NCBI GenBank assembly: GCA_030836345.1
Contig: JAURQA010000146.1
Location: 1-5,453 of the forward strand
Direction of reading: 5' to 3'
DNA length: 5,453 nt
Source: Bacteroidota bacterium
Lineage (GTDB): Bacteria > Bacteroidota > Bacteroidia > NS11-12g > UBA955
Of this stretch, positions 1 through 5,453 are shown in pieces. Numbering within the stretch: position 1 is the first letter of the stretch; every line of letters starts with the position of its first letter. The position numbers and the translations under genes were made by a program. A model generated the notes under the pieces. That model did no database searches, was not told the DNA's origin, and saw nothing but the letters and a program-made list of their open reading frames with translations.

Positions 1-1188
1 AGTGAATTCTCCGTAACTCCCAAAGGAGCTTTGCGTTTTGGCCTAGGAGCTATTAAAGGTGTAGGTGGTGTAGATCATATTTTAAAGGAACGTGATGAAA
101 ATGGTCCATTCAAAAATGTGTTTGATTTAACCAGCCGAGTAAAATCTGTGGCTGTAAATAAGAAGAATTTAGAAGGGATGACCGCAGCTGGAGTTTTTGA
201 CTTTGATCCAGATATTTCTCGCGAAATGATGCTTTTTGCCCCTGAAGAAGGAGGGAATTCAGGCATTGAAATTGCCATAAAATACGGATCTAAAGTACAG
301 AGCAATAAAGAAAAAGGACAATTTAGCATGTTCAGCGATAGCGATGATGGCTTTTCTGAACCAGAACCAAAATTAAAACCTTTAGCTAATATGCCGCTGC
401 TAGAAAAACTGCGCATGGAATATGATGTCGTTGGTTTATATATTAGCGAGCATCCAATGGACCAATATCGTTTAGAATACGAAGTGTTGAGTTCCCATGA
501 GATATCCCAATTAGATGAAGAACTTTCCATTAATAAACCATTAAAATTTAGAGTGGTTGGAATGGTTAGTGAATCCAAAGAGTTAATGGCCAAAAACGGA
601 AAGCACTTTGGGGCCTTCACCCTATCTGATTATACAGGAAATATAGAATTTAGATTATTTGGTGACGAATACCATAAAATGAAACAATGGCTTACCAAAG
701 ATTACTTCATTGTTGTTTCTGGAGAGCATAGTGCCAGCAGGTACGATGCCAATAAGTTCTATACGAATATAAAGAGCATTGCCTATTTACCAGATATTCA
801 TGAAACGAACCTCGTAAACCATGTAAAAATTGTTTTAACCAACTCCGATCTTAGCGATAAAGCAGATGAGCACATTGAGGTAGAGTCTACCCTACCCATA
901 GCAGATGTAGGATTAGATATAGATGTAGATGCGCCGCTAGAAAATGAAGAATTAAGCAGTGCTCCTTTAGTCTTTAAAACAAAAGGCACCGATTTAATCA
1001 GCCATCTAACAAGCTTGTTTAAAGACTATCCCGGGGAAACGCCTGTGTTTGTCAATTTTATAGATGTAGATGACAACTTAAATATCAGTCTACTGAAAAG
1101 TGAAGGAGTTGAATACAAAGCAGAATTTCGACAAAAACTGAAAGATTTGGGCGTCGATTTCAAGGAAAAACTAAATGGGAATTGGTAA
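1..1188 (+). CDS. dnaE: DNA polymerase III subunit alpha, C-terminal part (5' end outside window)
   Basis: This is the C-terminal 395 residues of the replicative polymerase catalytic subunit, which extends DNA in the cytoplasm as part of the holoenzyme. The frame is open from base 1, so the gene enters from the left. The TTG at 31 is an internal Leu codon, not a start. The order of parts, in fragment numbering, fits bacterial DnaE. Residues 11-60 are a helix-hairpin-helix region (RFGLGAIKGVGG, then GPFKNVFDL and a KKNLEGMTAAGVFD element). A clamp-binding pentamer QFSMF lies at 107-111. An OB fold spans about 181-265 (LKFRVVGMV to FYTNIKSIAYLP). An acidic, probably flexible linker covers about 275-320, and a C-terminal domain (PVFVNFIDVDDNLNISLL) occupies the place where tau binds in E. 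coli. The polymerase palm and PHP domains would lie upstream and cannot be checked. The stop codon is 3 nt before the next gene. Identity is very secure. Confidence 0.96.
   Translation, partial: SEFSVTPKGALRFGLGAIKGVGGVDHILKERDENGPFKNVFDLTSRVKSVAVNKKNLEGMTAAGVFDFDPDISREMMLFAPEEGGNSGIEIAIKYGSKVQSNKEKGQFSMFSDSDDGFSEPEPKLKPLANMPLLEKLRMEYDVVGLYISEHPMDQYRLEYEVLSSHEISQLDEELSINKPLKFRVVGMVSESKELMAKNGKHFGAFTLSDYTGNIEFRLFGDEYHKMKQWLTKDYFIVVSGEHSASRYDANKFYTNIKSIAYLPDIHETNLVNHVKIVLTNSDLSDKADEHIEVESTLPIADVGLDIDVDAPLENEELSSAPLVFKTKGTDLISHLTSLFKDYPGETPVFVNFIDVDDNLNISLLKSEGVEYKAEFRQKLKDLGVDFKEKLNGNW
319..333 (+). other. Sliding-clamp (beta) binding motif within DnaE
   Basis: The codons spell QFSMF, which fits the pentameric clamp-binding consensus QxxL/M-F and resembles the internal E. 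coli alpha motif QADMF. It lies after the helix-hairpin-helix region and before the OB fold, the same order as in E. coli alpha. It is flanked by polar, acidic residues (SDSDDGFSEPEP), as expected for an exposed loop. The inferred role is to tether the polymerase to the DnaN ring. Confidence 0.75.
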
Positions 1189-1191
1189 TTT

Positions 1192-2067
1192 ATGAAAGTC
1201 TCAGGTTTTACCATAGCCCGAAATGTGGTCCGCGCAGATTACCCAATTAAAGAAGCTGTTACAAGCATTTTGCCGCTATGTGATGAATTTGTGATTGCCG
1301 TGGGTAAAAGCGAAGATGAAACTTTAGAATATATCAAAAGTTGGAACCTTGATAAGGTCAAAATTATTGAGACCGTATGGGACGATAATCTGCGTGAAGG
1401 AGGAAGAGTATTGGCAGACGAAACCAATAAAGCTATGGCCGCTTGCTCCTCAGATTCAGATTGGTTATTCTATATCCAAGCAGATGAGGTTATTCATGAA
1501 AAATACCTCCCCTTCATCAAAGAATCAATGGAAGTCAATTTAGATTTAAAGCAAATTGATGGACTCTTGTTTGATTACTTGCATTTTTATGGAACGTATG
1601 ATTATGTAGGTGACTCCCGCCGATGGTATCGAAATGAGGTGCGCGTAGTAAGAGCAAAGCAAGGAATAATATCTTGGGGCGATGCGATGGGATTCCGCAA
1701 TGCCAAGATGCAAAAACTTCAGGTAAAACATTGCAGATCTAAAGTATATCATTACGGCTGGGTAAAACATCCCAAACATCAGCAACAAAAACAGAAGCAG
1801 TTCCACCGGATGTGGCACAATGATACCAAAATGGAAAAAATGGTAAGCAAAGCAGATGAATTCGACTATTCTGAAATTGATTCCTTAAAGAGATTTGAAG
1901 GAACAGCCCCAAAAGTAATGGAGCAACGCGTGCAATCCATTAGCTGGAGCTTTGATTTTGATCTGAGTAAAAAAAACTTTTCATTCAAAACAGCAGTGCT
2001 ATACTGGTTGGAAAAACTAAGCGGATGGCGCTTAGGGGAATACAAAAACTTTAAAGAAATTAAGTAA
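1192..2067 (+). CDS. Glycosyltransferase, family 2-like (GT-A fold)
   Basis: This 291-residue protein is probably cytoplasmic, with no signal peptide or clear membrane span. It starts with a GT2-type nucleotide-sugar-binding strand (VSGFTIARNVVRADYP), followed by a strand-turn (CDEFVIAVGKSEDETLEYI, 30-48) typical of this family. QADEV at 96-100 occupies the position of the DxD metal and nucleotide-sugar motif. Downstream come RRWYRNEVRVVR (143-154), a WGDAMGFRN segment (162-170) and a His-rich stretch around 187-209 (HYGWVKHP and H196, H205, H209). The C-terminal region is long and Lys-rich. The ATG lies 3 nt after dnaE and 1 nt before the flavoprotein gene, so it is probably co-transcribed with both. 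No SD sequence is visible, only an A/T-rich leader. Donor and acceptor cannot be told; a cell-envelope or surface polysaccharide target is only a guess. The GT2-like call is fairly firm, the exact role unknown. Confidence 0.8.
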   Translation: MKVSGFTIARNVVRADYPIKEAVTSILPLCDEFVIAVGKSEDETLEYIKSWNLDKVKIIETVWDDNLREGGRVLADETNKAMAACSSDSDWLFYIQADEVIHEKYLPFIKESMEVNLDLKQIDGLLFDYLHFYGTYDYVGDSRRWYRNEVRVVRAKQGIISWGDAMGFRNAKMQKLQVKHCRSKVYHYGWVKHPKHQQQKQKQFHRMWHNDTKMEKMVSKADEFDYSEIDSLKRFEGTAPKVMEQRVQSISWSFDFDLSKKNFSFKTAVLYWLEKLSGWRLGEYKNFKEIK

Positions 2068-2068
2068 A

Positions 2069-3286
2069 ATGTTTGATGTAGCTGTAATTGGTGCTGGCGC
2101 TGCAGGGTTTATGGCAGCTATTACAGCCAAACGAGAAAATCCCAAGCTGCGCATAGCTATTTTAGAAAAAACATCCAAGACCTTAGCCAAGCTACGTATT
2201 AGTGGTGGTGGCCGTTGCAATGTAACCCACCAATGCCATTCTATAGCAGAATTAAGCAAGGCTTATCCAAGAGGAGGCTCATTTCTGAAACAAGGATTTA
2301 GCCAATGGAATGTGCAAAACACTTTGGACTTTTTTAAGGATCTTGGAGTAGAAATATATGCCCAAGATGATGGACGTATGTTTCCAACAAGCAATACATC
2401 CGAGACCATTGCTGCTGCCCTTGAAAATGAAATAGATTCCATTGGAGTAAAACTAATTAAGGGCGAAGCAATAAACCAACTGGAACCCATTGAAAATCAT
2501 TGGATGTTGCATACTAAAAACCAGACCATCCCATCAAAAACAATTGTTTTGGCCATGGGTGGTTTTCCGAAGGCGCGAGACTATAGCTTTCTTGAAAAGC
2601 TGGGGATTGAAATCACATCACCCGTTCCGAGTTTGTTTAGCTTTAATATTTATGATCCTGAATTACGGAAACTCAGTGGTCTATCGGTTCCCAAAGCTTT
2701 TGTAAAAATAGAGGGCGAAAAGGAGTGGCATGAAGGAGCCGCTCTAGTAACCCATTGGGGAATTAGTGGCCCAGCAATTTTAAAAAGCAGCGCAGTGCAT
2801 GCGAGAGCTCTGTTTAATAAGGAATACAATTTCTCTTTTCGCATGAATTGGCTCGGTATTTCTGAACAGGAATTTGATACAGCTTGGACTAAAAAACTCA
2901 AAAGTGACCGGACCAAAAAAATAAAAAACCTCAACTTTGATTCTATGCCACAGCGATTGTGGGAGTATATATTATATACCTCTCAGATATCGGAAGACCT
3001 TATTTTACTTGATCTTAGTAAAGTTGCTAAAAACAAATTGAAGGAAAACCTACTTCAAATGCCCTTGGTGGCAGAGGGTAAAACCACATTTAAGGAAGAA
3101 TTTGTAACTGCGGGTGGCTTGGCTCTCTCTAATGTGAACAAGAAAATGGCTTTTAGAAGTTTACCTGGCTTGTTTGCCTGTGGGGAAATACTCGATATTG
3201 ACGGCATTACGGGGGGATACAATTTTCAAGCCGCCTGGACTACAGGATATTTGGCTGGGCTAAGTGCTGCAGACCATTCCCTATAA
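2069..3286 (+). CDS. NAD(P)/FAD-dependent oxidoreductase, HI0933/YhiN (BaiN-like) family
   Basis: This full-length 405-residue flavoprotein has a length usual for the family. An N-terminal Rossmann dinucleotide-binding motif VIGAGAAGFMAA (6-17) is followed by the family signature ISGGGRCNVTH (44-54). Further marks are a second FAD-contacting segment ending LAMGGFPKAR (161-170), VTHWGISGPAIL (227-238), and a C-terminal FAD segment of VTAGGLAL (346-353) plus CGEILDIDGITGGYNFQ (371-387). No signal peptide is seen, so it is probably cytoplasmic. Family members include E. coli YhiN, H. influenzae HI0933 and the clostridial bile-acid enzyme BaiN. The physiological substrate of most members is unknown, and bile-acid chemistry should not be assumed here. 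The start is 1 nt after the glycosyltransferase stop, with an A-rich leader and no SD. The stop lies 22 nt from the end of a converging gene. Family placement is secure, substrate open. Confidence 0.92.
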   Translation: MFDVAVIGAGAAGFMAAITAKRENPKLRIAILEKTSKTLAKLRISGGGRCNVTHQCHSIAELSKAYPRGGSFLKQGFSQWNVQNTLDFFKDLGVEIYAQDDGRMFPTSNTSETIAAALENEIDSIGVKLIKGEAINQLEPIENHWMLHTKNQTIPSKTIVLAMGGFPKARDYSFLEKLGIEITSPVPSLFSFNIYDPELRKLSGLSVPKAFVKIEGEKEWHEGAALVTHWGISGPAILKSSAVHARALFNKEYNFSFRMNWLGISEQEFDTAWTKKLKSDRTKKIKNLNFDSMPQRLWEYILYTSQISEDLILLDLSKVAKNKLKENLLQMPLVAEGKTTFKEEFVTAGGLALSNVNKKMAFRSLPGLFACGEILDIDGITGGYNFQAAWTTGYLAGLSAADHSL

Positions 3287-3308
3287 ACCCCAGACCCAAC
3301 CAGTTAGA

Positions 3309-3734
3309 TTAATTCCTTCCATAAAGATGAATCACTGCTTTTCTGCGTGATCTATTTTTTGAATCGTACCAAAAAATTACTCTGTTTACCACGCGTTTAT
3401 TCCCTTTAAGATCAATAACTCTAGAGCTTGAGCCTCGGTTAAAATACTGTTTGATTTTTATTTCCTGACGGCGCCCATTTTTATAAACCACAAGCATGGG
3501 ATGCATATTGAGTGAGCCATTGATAACCTTTAATTTTAACTTAGTAAACACCCCCCTGCTGGCAGTCACACGAATAACATCTTTATCTAAACCAAAATTG
3601 ACTCTTTGATTTCCCAAATACTTCCAGTTTTTTAGAAATGAATTAGATTGAACGGTAAATGAGGAGAATAAGCCCATGACCGCAATAGTTAAGAATGTAA
3701 ATAAAGTACTTTTTTTTAATGGTGTTACTATCAT
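3309..3734 (-). CDS. Secreted DUF2541-like basic beta-rich protein
   Basis: This is a 141-residue protein of unknown function. I chose the ATG at 3734 over the in-frame ATG at 3788 because it gives a classical signal peptide: basic MIVTPLKK, hydrophobic core about 10-23, and likely cleavage near residues 28-31. The upstream start would add 18 residues (MQLYPLFWDIGLKRNHYV) before it. AAAAAGGA lies about 11 nt before the chosen ATG. The mature part has the look of the DUF2541 family: NWKYLGNQRVNF, DKDVIRV (51-56), FTKLKLKV (63-70), a strand plus turn VVYKNGRRQEI, SSRVIDLKGNKRVVNRVIFWYD (103-124) and a final AVIHLYGR. These suggest a single small beta sandwich exported to the periplasm or beyond. 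From residue 30 on I count 26 Lys/Arg against 5 Asp/Glu, and there is no cysteine. It stands alone between two plus-strand units. The gene is real; the family call is from memory. Confidence 0.78.
   Translation of the reverse strand: MIVTPLKKSTLFTFLTIAVMGLFSSFTVQSNSFLKNWKYLGNQRVNFGLDKDVIRVTASRGVFTKLKLKVINGSLNMHPMLVVYKNGRRQEIKIKQYFNRGSSSRVIDLKGNKRVVNRVIFWYDSKNRSRRKAVIHLYGRN
3331..3360 (+). terminator. Possible rho-independent terminator of the dnaE-GT-flavoprotein unit
   Basis: On the plus strand, ATCAC (3331-3335) and GC (3337-3338) can pair with GC (3345-3346) and GTGAT (3347-3351). This gives a 7-bp stem with one bulged T and a 6-nt loop, followed after CTA by six T (3355-3360). It starts 45 nt past the flavoprotein stop and lies within the 3' end of the opposing secreted-protein gene. 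The stem is only moderately GC-rich and the T run starts 3 nt late, so this is a candidate. No better hairpin is seen in the 22-nt gap at 3287-3308. Confidence 0.4.
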
Positions 3735-3844
3735 AACATAATGGTTCCTTTTTAGTCCTATGTCCCAGAAAAGAGGGTATAGTTGCATACTGAATGTAAA
3801 AATAATTTAGTTTTTCAAGAAAAAGGAGGTATTACCCTGGGAAA

Positions 3845-3860
3845 TAGCTTCTCAAAGCTA
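3845..3860. repeat. Short inverted repeat (TAGCTT-CTCA-AAGCTA)
   Basis: This is a perfect 6-bp inverted repeat (3845-3850 and 3855-3860) with a 4-nt loop, without a T run on either side, so it does not look like a terminator. Its right half overlaps the candidate minus-strand -7 box. It could be a small operator or an RNA hairpin in the leader, or chance in AT-rich DNA. Confidence 0.35.
3853..3860 (-). promoter_or_regulatory. Candidate Bacteroidota -7 element for the secreted-protein gene
   Basis: Read on the minus strand this is TAGCTTTG, a full match to the TAnnTTTG -7 consensus of the Bacteroidota primary sigma factor. I do not find a TTTG at the expected roughly 19-nt distance upstream; the nearest (3870-3873) is only 9 nt away. 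A start near 3846 would give a leader of about 110 nt, which is long. Hence the low confidence. Confidence 0.27.
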
Positions 3861-4019
3861 AGATTAGATCAAATGAGTATCTCTTGCCTTTAAAGACTAA
3901 AATGAGCCTTGCATGAACCAAAAAATTAAAAAACGAAGGTTTGCATTCCCAAAAACAGTGAAAATCCAAAACAGCTTAAAAATTAGTTATTTAGGTCTGT
4001 TTTAGTCCAAAATTGATGA

Positions 4020-4051
4020 AAATATGGTGTTTTTTAACAAATATGGCGTTT
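4020..4051 (+). repeat. Imperfect direct repeat just upstream of accB
   Basis: AAATATGGTGTTT (4020-4032) and AAATATGGCGTTT (4039-4051) match at 12 of 13 positions and are offset by 19 bp. The second copy ends 26 nt before the accB start codon and overlaps the weak -7-like box. Spacing near two helical turns suits a paired operator, but nothing in the sequence identifies a binding protein. Confidence 0.55.
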
Positions 4052-4056
4052 ATTTG
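4049..4056 (+). promoter_or_regulatory. Weak candidate -7 element for accB
   Basis: TTTATTTG matches the Bacteroidota -7 consensus TAnnTTTG at all fixed positions but one. No clear TTTG lies near the matching -33 position. Transcription would start around 4062, leaving a very short leader of about 15 nt before the ATG at 4078. It is the best candidate I can see, but a different promoter further upstream is quite possible. Confidence 0.2.
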
Positions 4057-4077
4057 CGCCACAATTAGAAATAATAC

Positions 4078-4566
4078 ATGGAACTTAAAGAGATTCAAAA
4101 CCTCATCAAATTCGTTTCTTCTCAGAAAGTAGATGAAGTGGAAATTGAGAGAAAAGACTTTAAACTAATCATTAAAAAGAATCAATTAACCGAGGCCCCA
4201 ACGGCTCAGGTGGTTCACATTCCAGCTGGCAATCCTGCTCCTGCTGCGCCTGTTGCAGCAATTCCTGCTGCGCCAGTGGTGCCTGCAGCAGCTGTACCCG
4301 CTGCAGAAGCTCCTGCCGATGCAAACCTAATCACCATTAAATCCCCAATGGTGGGTACGTTCTATCGCTCTGCCAACCCAGAATCGCCCTCATTTGTAAA
4401 TGTAGGTGATGAGGTAAGTAACGGAAAAGTGGTTTGTATTGTGGAAGCCATGAAACTATTCAACGAAATTGAATCTGAAGTTTCCGGAAAGATTGTGAAA
4501 GTATTGGTGGATAATGCAACCCCAGTAGAGTACGACCAACCATTATTTTTGGTTGAACCCGCATAA
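4078..4566 (+). CDS. accB: Acetyl-CoA carboxylase biotin carboxyl carrier protein
   Basis: This 162-residue cytoplasmic protein carries the biotin that shuttles carboxylate between biotin carboxylase and the carboxyltransferase, the first committed step of fatty acid synthesis. The N-terminal part (1-37, [24 protein letters not shown]) is the region that contacts AccC in this family. It is followed by a flexible Pro/Ala-rich linker (about 48-80). The biotinyl domain runs from about 84 to 162: [11 protein letters not shown], the thumb segment SANPESPSF (98-106) typical of AccB rather than of other biotinyl domains, and EAMKLF with the biotin acceptor Lys126 (codon 4453-4455). The end [12 protein letters not shown] is complete. 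Length is in the normal range. No SD precedes the ATG; the leader is A/T-rich. accC follows after 18 nt, forming an accBC operon. BirA, needed for biotin attachment, is not in the window. Confidence 0.97.
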   Translation: MELKEIQNLIKFVSSQKVDEVEIERKDFKLIIKKNQLTEAPTAQVVHIPAGNPAPAAPVAAIPAAPVVPAAAVPAAEAPADANLITIKSPMVGTFYRSANPESPSFVNVGDEVSNGKVVCIVEAMKLFNEIESEVSGKIVKVLVDNATPVEYDQPLFLVEPA

Positions 4567-4567
4567 G

Positions 4568-4576
4568 AGAGGAGAA
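4568..4576 (+). promoter_or_regulatory. Shine-Dalgarno sequence of accC
   Basis: AGAGGAGAA lies just after the accB stop, with the AGGAG core (4570-4574) 10 nt before the accC ATG. It fixes the accC start. It stands out because accB, the flavoprotein gene and the glycosyltransferase gene in this window have no comparable site, and SD use is generally weak in Bacteroidota. Confidence 0.65.
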
Positions 4577-4584
4577 CTCCCATC

Positions 4585-5453
4585 ATGTTCAAAAAGATAT
4601 TAATTGCCAATAGAGGTGAAATTGCGCTGCGCATCATTCGTACCTGTAAAGAAATGGGTATTAAAACAGTGGCCATTCACTCCACGGCAGATGCCGATAG
4701 TTTACCTGTAAAATTTGCTGATGAGGCCGTTTGTATTGGTGGTCCTCAAAGCAAGGATAGTTATTTGGATATGCAAGCCATATTTGCGGCTGCAGAAATA
4801 ACCAATGCAGATGCGATTCATCCAGGGTATGGATTTCTCTCAGAAAATGCAAAATTTAGTGGTTTGTGCCGCGATCATGGTATAAAATTTATAGGAGCCG
4901 CTCCTGAGCATATTGATGCCATGGGAGATAAGAGTAATGCCAAGTCAACAATGATAGCCGCAGGCGTTCCCTGTATTCCAGGAACCGAAGGTTTATTGGA
5001 TAGTGTAGAAGATGGAATAGCCATTGCTAAAGATATTGGATACCCCGTAATACTAAAAGCAACCGCTGGTGGCGGTGGCCGAGGAATGCGCATTGTTTGG
5101 AAAGACGAAGAAATGCAACCCGCTTGGGATAGTGCTAAGCAAGAATCTGGGGCCGCTTTTGGAAACGATGGCTTGTATATGGAAAAATATATTGAAGATC
5201 CACGCCATGTAGAAGTGCAAATTGCAGGAGATCAGTATGGCAAAGTGTGCCACATGGGAGAGCGCGATTGTTCCATCCAAAGAAGGCATCAAAAACTAAT
5301 TGAAGAAGCTCCAAGCCCTTTTGTAACTCCTGAACTAAGAGAAGAAATGGGTACAGCTGCAAAAGCAGCCGCAGCCAGTATAAACTATGAAGGCCTAGGT
5401 ACCGTTGAATTTTTAGTGGATAAACACCGTAAATTCTATTTCATGGAAATGAA
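4585..5453 (+). CDS. accC: Acetyl-CoA carboxylase biotin carboxylase subunit, N-terminal part (3' end outside window)
   Basis: The frame stays open to the window edge, giving the first 289 residues of a protein usually about 450 long. The enzyme uses ATP and bicarbonate to carboxylate the biotin on AccB. It starts with the biotin carboxylase N-domain ([17 protein letters not shown]). [10 protein letters not shown] is at 79-88, and MGDK has Lys116 at the E. coli-equivalent ATP position. The ATP-grasp glycine-rich loop is [12 protein letters not shown] (157-168). [15 protein letters not shown] (198-212) contains the His208/Glu210 pair. [13 protein letters not shown] (225-237) contains the bicarbonate-site Lys237, and Glu275 and Glu288 match the two metal-binding glutamates. 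No expected catalytic residue is missing in the part seen; Asn290 and Arg292 equivalents fall beyond the edge. One residue is inserted between the two glutamates relative to E. coli. It is translated from its own SD, 18 nt after accB. Confidence 0.97.
   Translation, partial: MFKKILIANRGEIALRIIRTCKEMGIKTVAIHSTADADSLPVKFADEAVCIGGPQSKDSYLDMQAIFAAAEITNADAIHPGYGFLSENAKFSGLCRDHGIKFIGAAPEHIDAMGDKSNAKSTMIAAGVPCIPGTEGLLDSVEDGIAIAKDIGYPVILKATAGGGGRGMRIVWKDEEMQPAWDSAKQESGAAFGNDGLYMEKYIEDPRHVEVQIAGDQYGKVCHMGERDCSIQRRHQKLIEEAPSPFVTPELREEMGTAAKAAAASINYEGLGTVEFLVDKHRKFYFMEM

Larger units (their letters stand above)
3735..4077. other. Divergent intergenic region between the secreted-protein gene and accB
   Basis: This 343-nt AT-rich gap has no supportable gene. 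It must hold promoters for the leftward secreted-protein gene and for rightward accB. Visible contents are a TAGCTTTG candidate -7 box for the minus strand (3853-3860) overlapping a 6-bp hairpin (3845-3860), a tandem near-repeat before accB (4020-4051), and a weak -7-like box (4049-4056). The 8-mer TTTTAGTC occurs three times: 3750-3757 plus, 3895-3902 minus and 4000-4007 plus. An isolated, perfect anti-SD match AAGGAGGT sits at 3823-3830 without a usable start codon near it. No tRNA, riboswitch fold or terminator is apparent to me. Confidence 0.6.

Noticed and set aside
31..33. TTG as a start codon for the dnaE frame
   Set aside because: The frame is open upstream to base 1 and the upstream residues (SEFSVTPKGA) continue the conserved DnaE sequence, so this is an internal Leu of a truncated gene.
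75..620. 181-codon open frame on the minus strand inside dnaE
   Set aside because: It lies fully opposite a highly conserved dnaE reading frame, its product shows low-complexity Ser-rich sequence with no recognisable domain, and no leader supports it.
3735..3788. Longer N-terminus of the secreted protein from the ATG at 3788
   Set aside because: It would place 18 extra residues, including an acidic one, before a well-formed signal peptide. The ATG at 3734 gives a standard n-region and has AAAAAGGA upstream. The longer form is not fully excluded.
3836..3893. Small plus-strand frame after the AAGGAGGT octamer
   Set aside because: It has no ATG, GTG or TTG at suitable spacing; only CTG or ATT could start it, and the 18-20 residue product is featureless.
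3990..4013. Imperfect hairpin around GGTCTGTTTTAGTCC
   Set aside because: The stem needs a T-T mismatch and a bulge and has only about four solid pairs next to each other, so it is too weak to call an operator or terminator.
4362..4852. Minus-strand open frames (4362-4676 and 4661-4852) across the accB-accC junction
   Set aside because: They are opposite two strongly conserved genes and their translations show no domain or leader signal.
4875..5362. Overlapping minus-strand frames inside accC
   Set aside because: They are antisense shadows of the conserved ATP-grasp coding sequence, mutually overlapping and without plausible products.
1..5453. Defence system, mobile element, CRISPR array or phage remnant
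   Set aside because: I looked on both strands for repeat-spacer patterns, transposase or integrase motifs, toxin-antitoxin pairs and terminal inverted repeats and saw none; the genes are core or simple accessory ones.

Overview
The window is an AT-rich, densely coded stretch of core bacterial chromosome. It most likely comes from a member of the Bacteroidota (Flavobacteriia-like). Three things point there. The DnaE C-terminal half has a flavobacterial look. Most starts lack a Shine-Dalgarno sequence and sit in A-rich leaders, as at the glycosyltransferase, the flavoprotein and accB. The protein sequences are rich in Lys, Asn and Ile. This placement rests on recognising protein styles, not on a search. 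I see no tRNA, rRNA, CRISPR array, insertion sequence, integrase or phage gene.

Left block (1-3286, plus strand): the 3' third of dnaE (replicative DNA polymerase III alpha subunit, 5' end outside the window), a family-2-type glycosyltransferase and a HI0933/YhiN-type FAD flavoprotein. They follow each other with gaps of 3 and 1 nt and so look like one transcription unit, although the three functions have no obvious link. A possible rho-independent terminator for this unit (about 3331-3360) lies inside the 3' end of the converging next gene.

Middle (3309-3734, minus strand): a single small gene for a secreted, very basic beta-rich protein that resembles the DUF2541 family. It converges on the flavoprotein gene and diverges from accB. 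The 343-nt divergent gap (3735-4077) carries no gene I can support. It holds weak Bacteroidota-type promoter candidates, a short hairpin, a tandem near-repeat just before accB and three copies of a TTTTAGTC motif.

Right block (4078-5453, plus strand): accB and the first 289 codons of accC. Together they encode the biotin carrier and biotin carboxylase halves of acetyl-CoA carboxylase, the committed step of fatty acid synthesis. AccC carboxylates the biotin that is attached to Lys126 of AccB. The junction carries a clear Shine-Dalgarno sequence, which is unusual for this group.

This is mostly an ordinary housekeeping region, and I found no convincing new multi-gene system. The items most worth a second look are the cationic secreted DUF2541-like protein, the regulatory structure in the divergent gap, the terminator buried in an opposing gene, and the odd gene company of dnaE.
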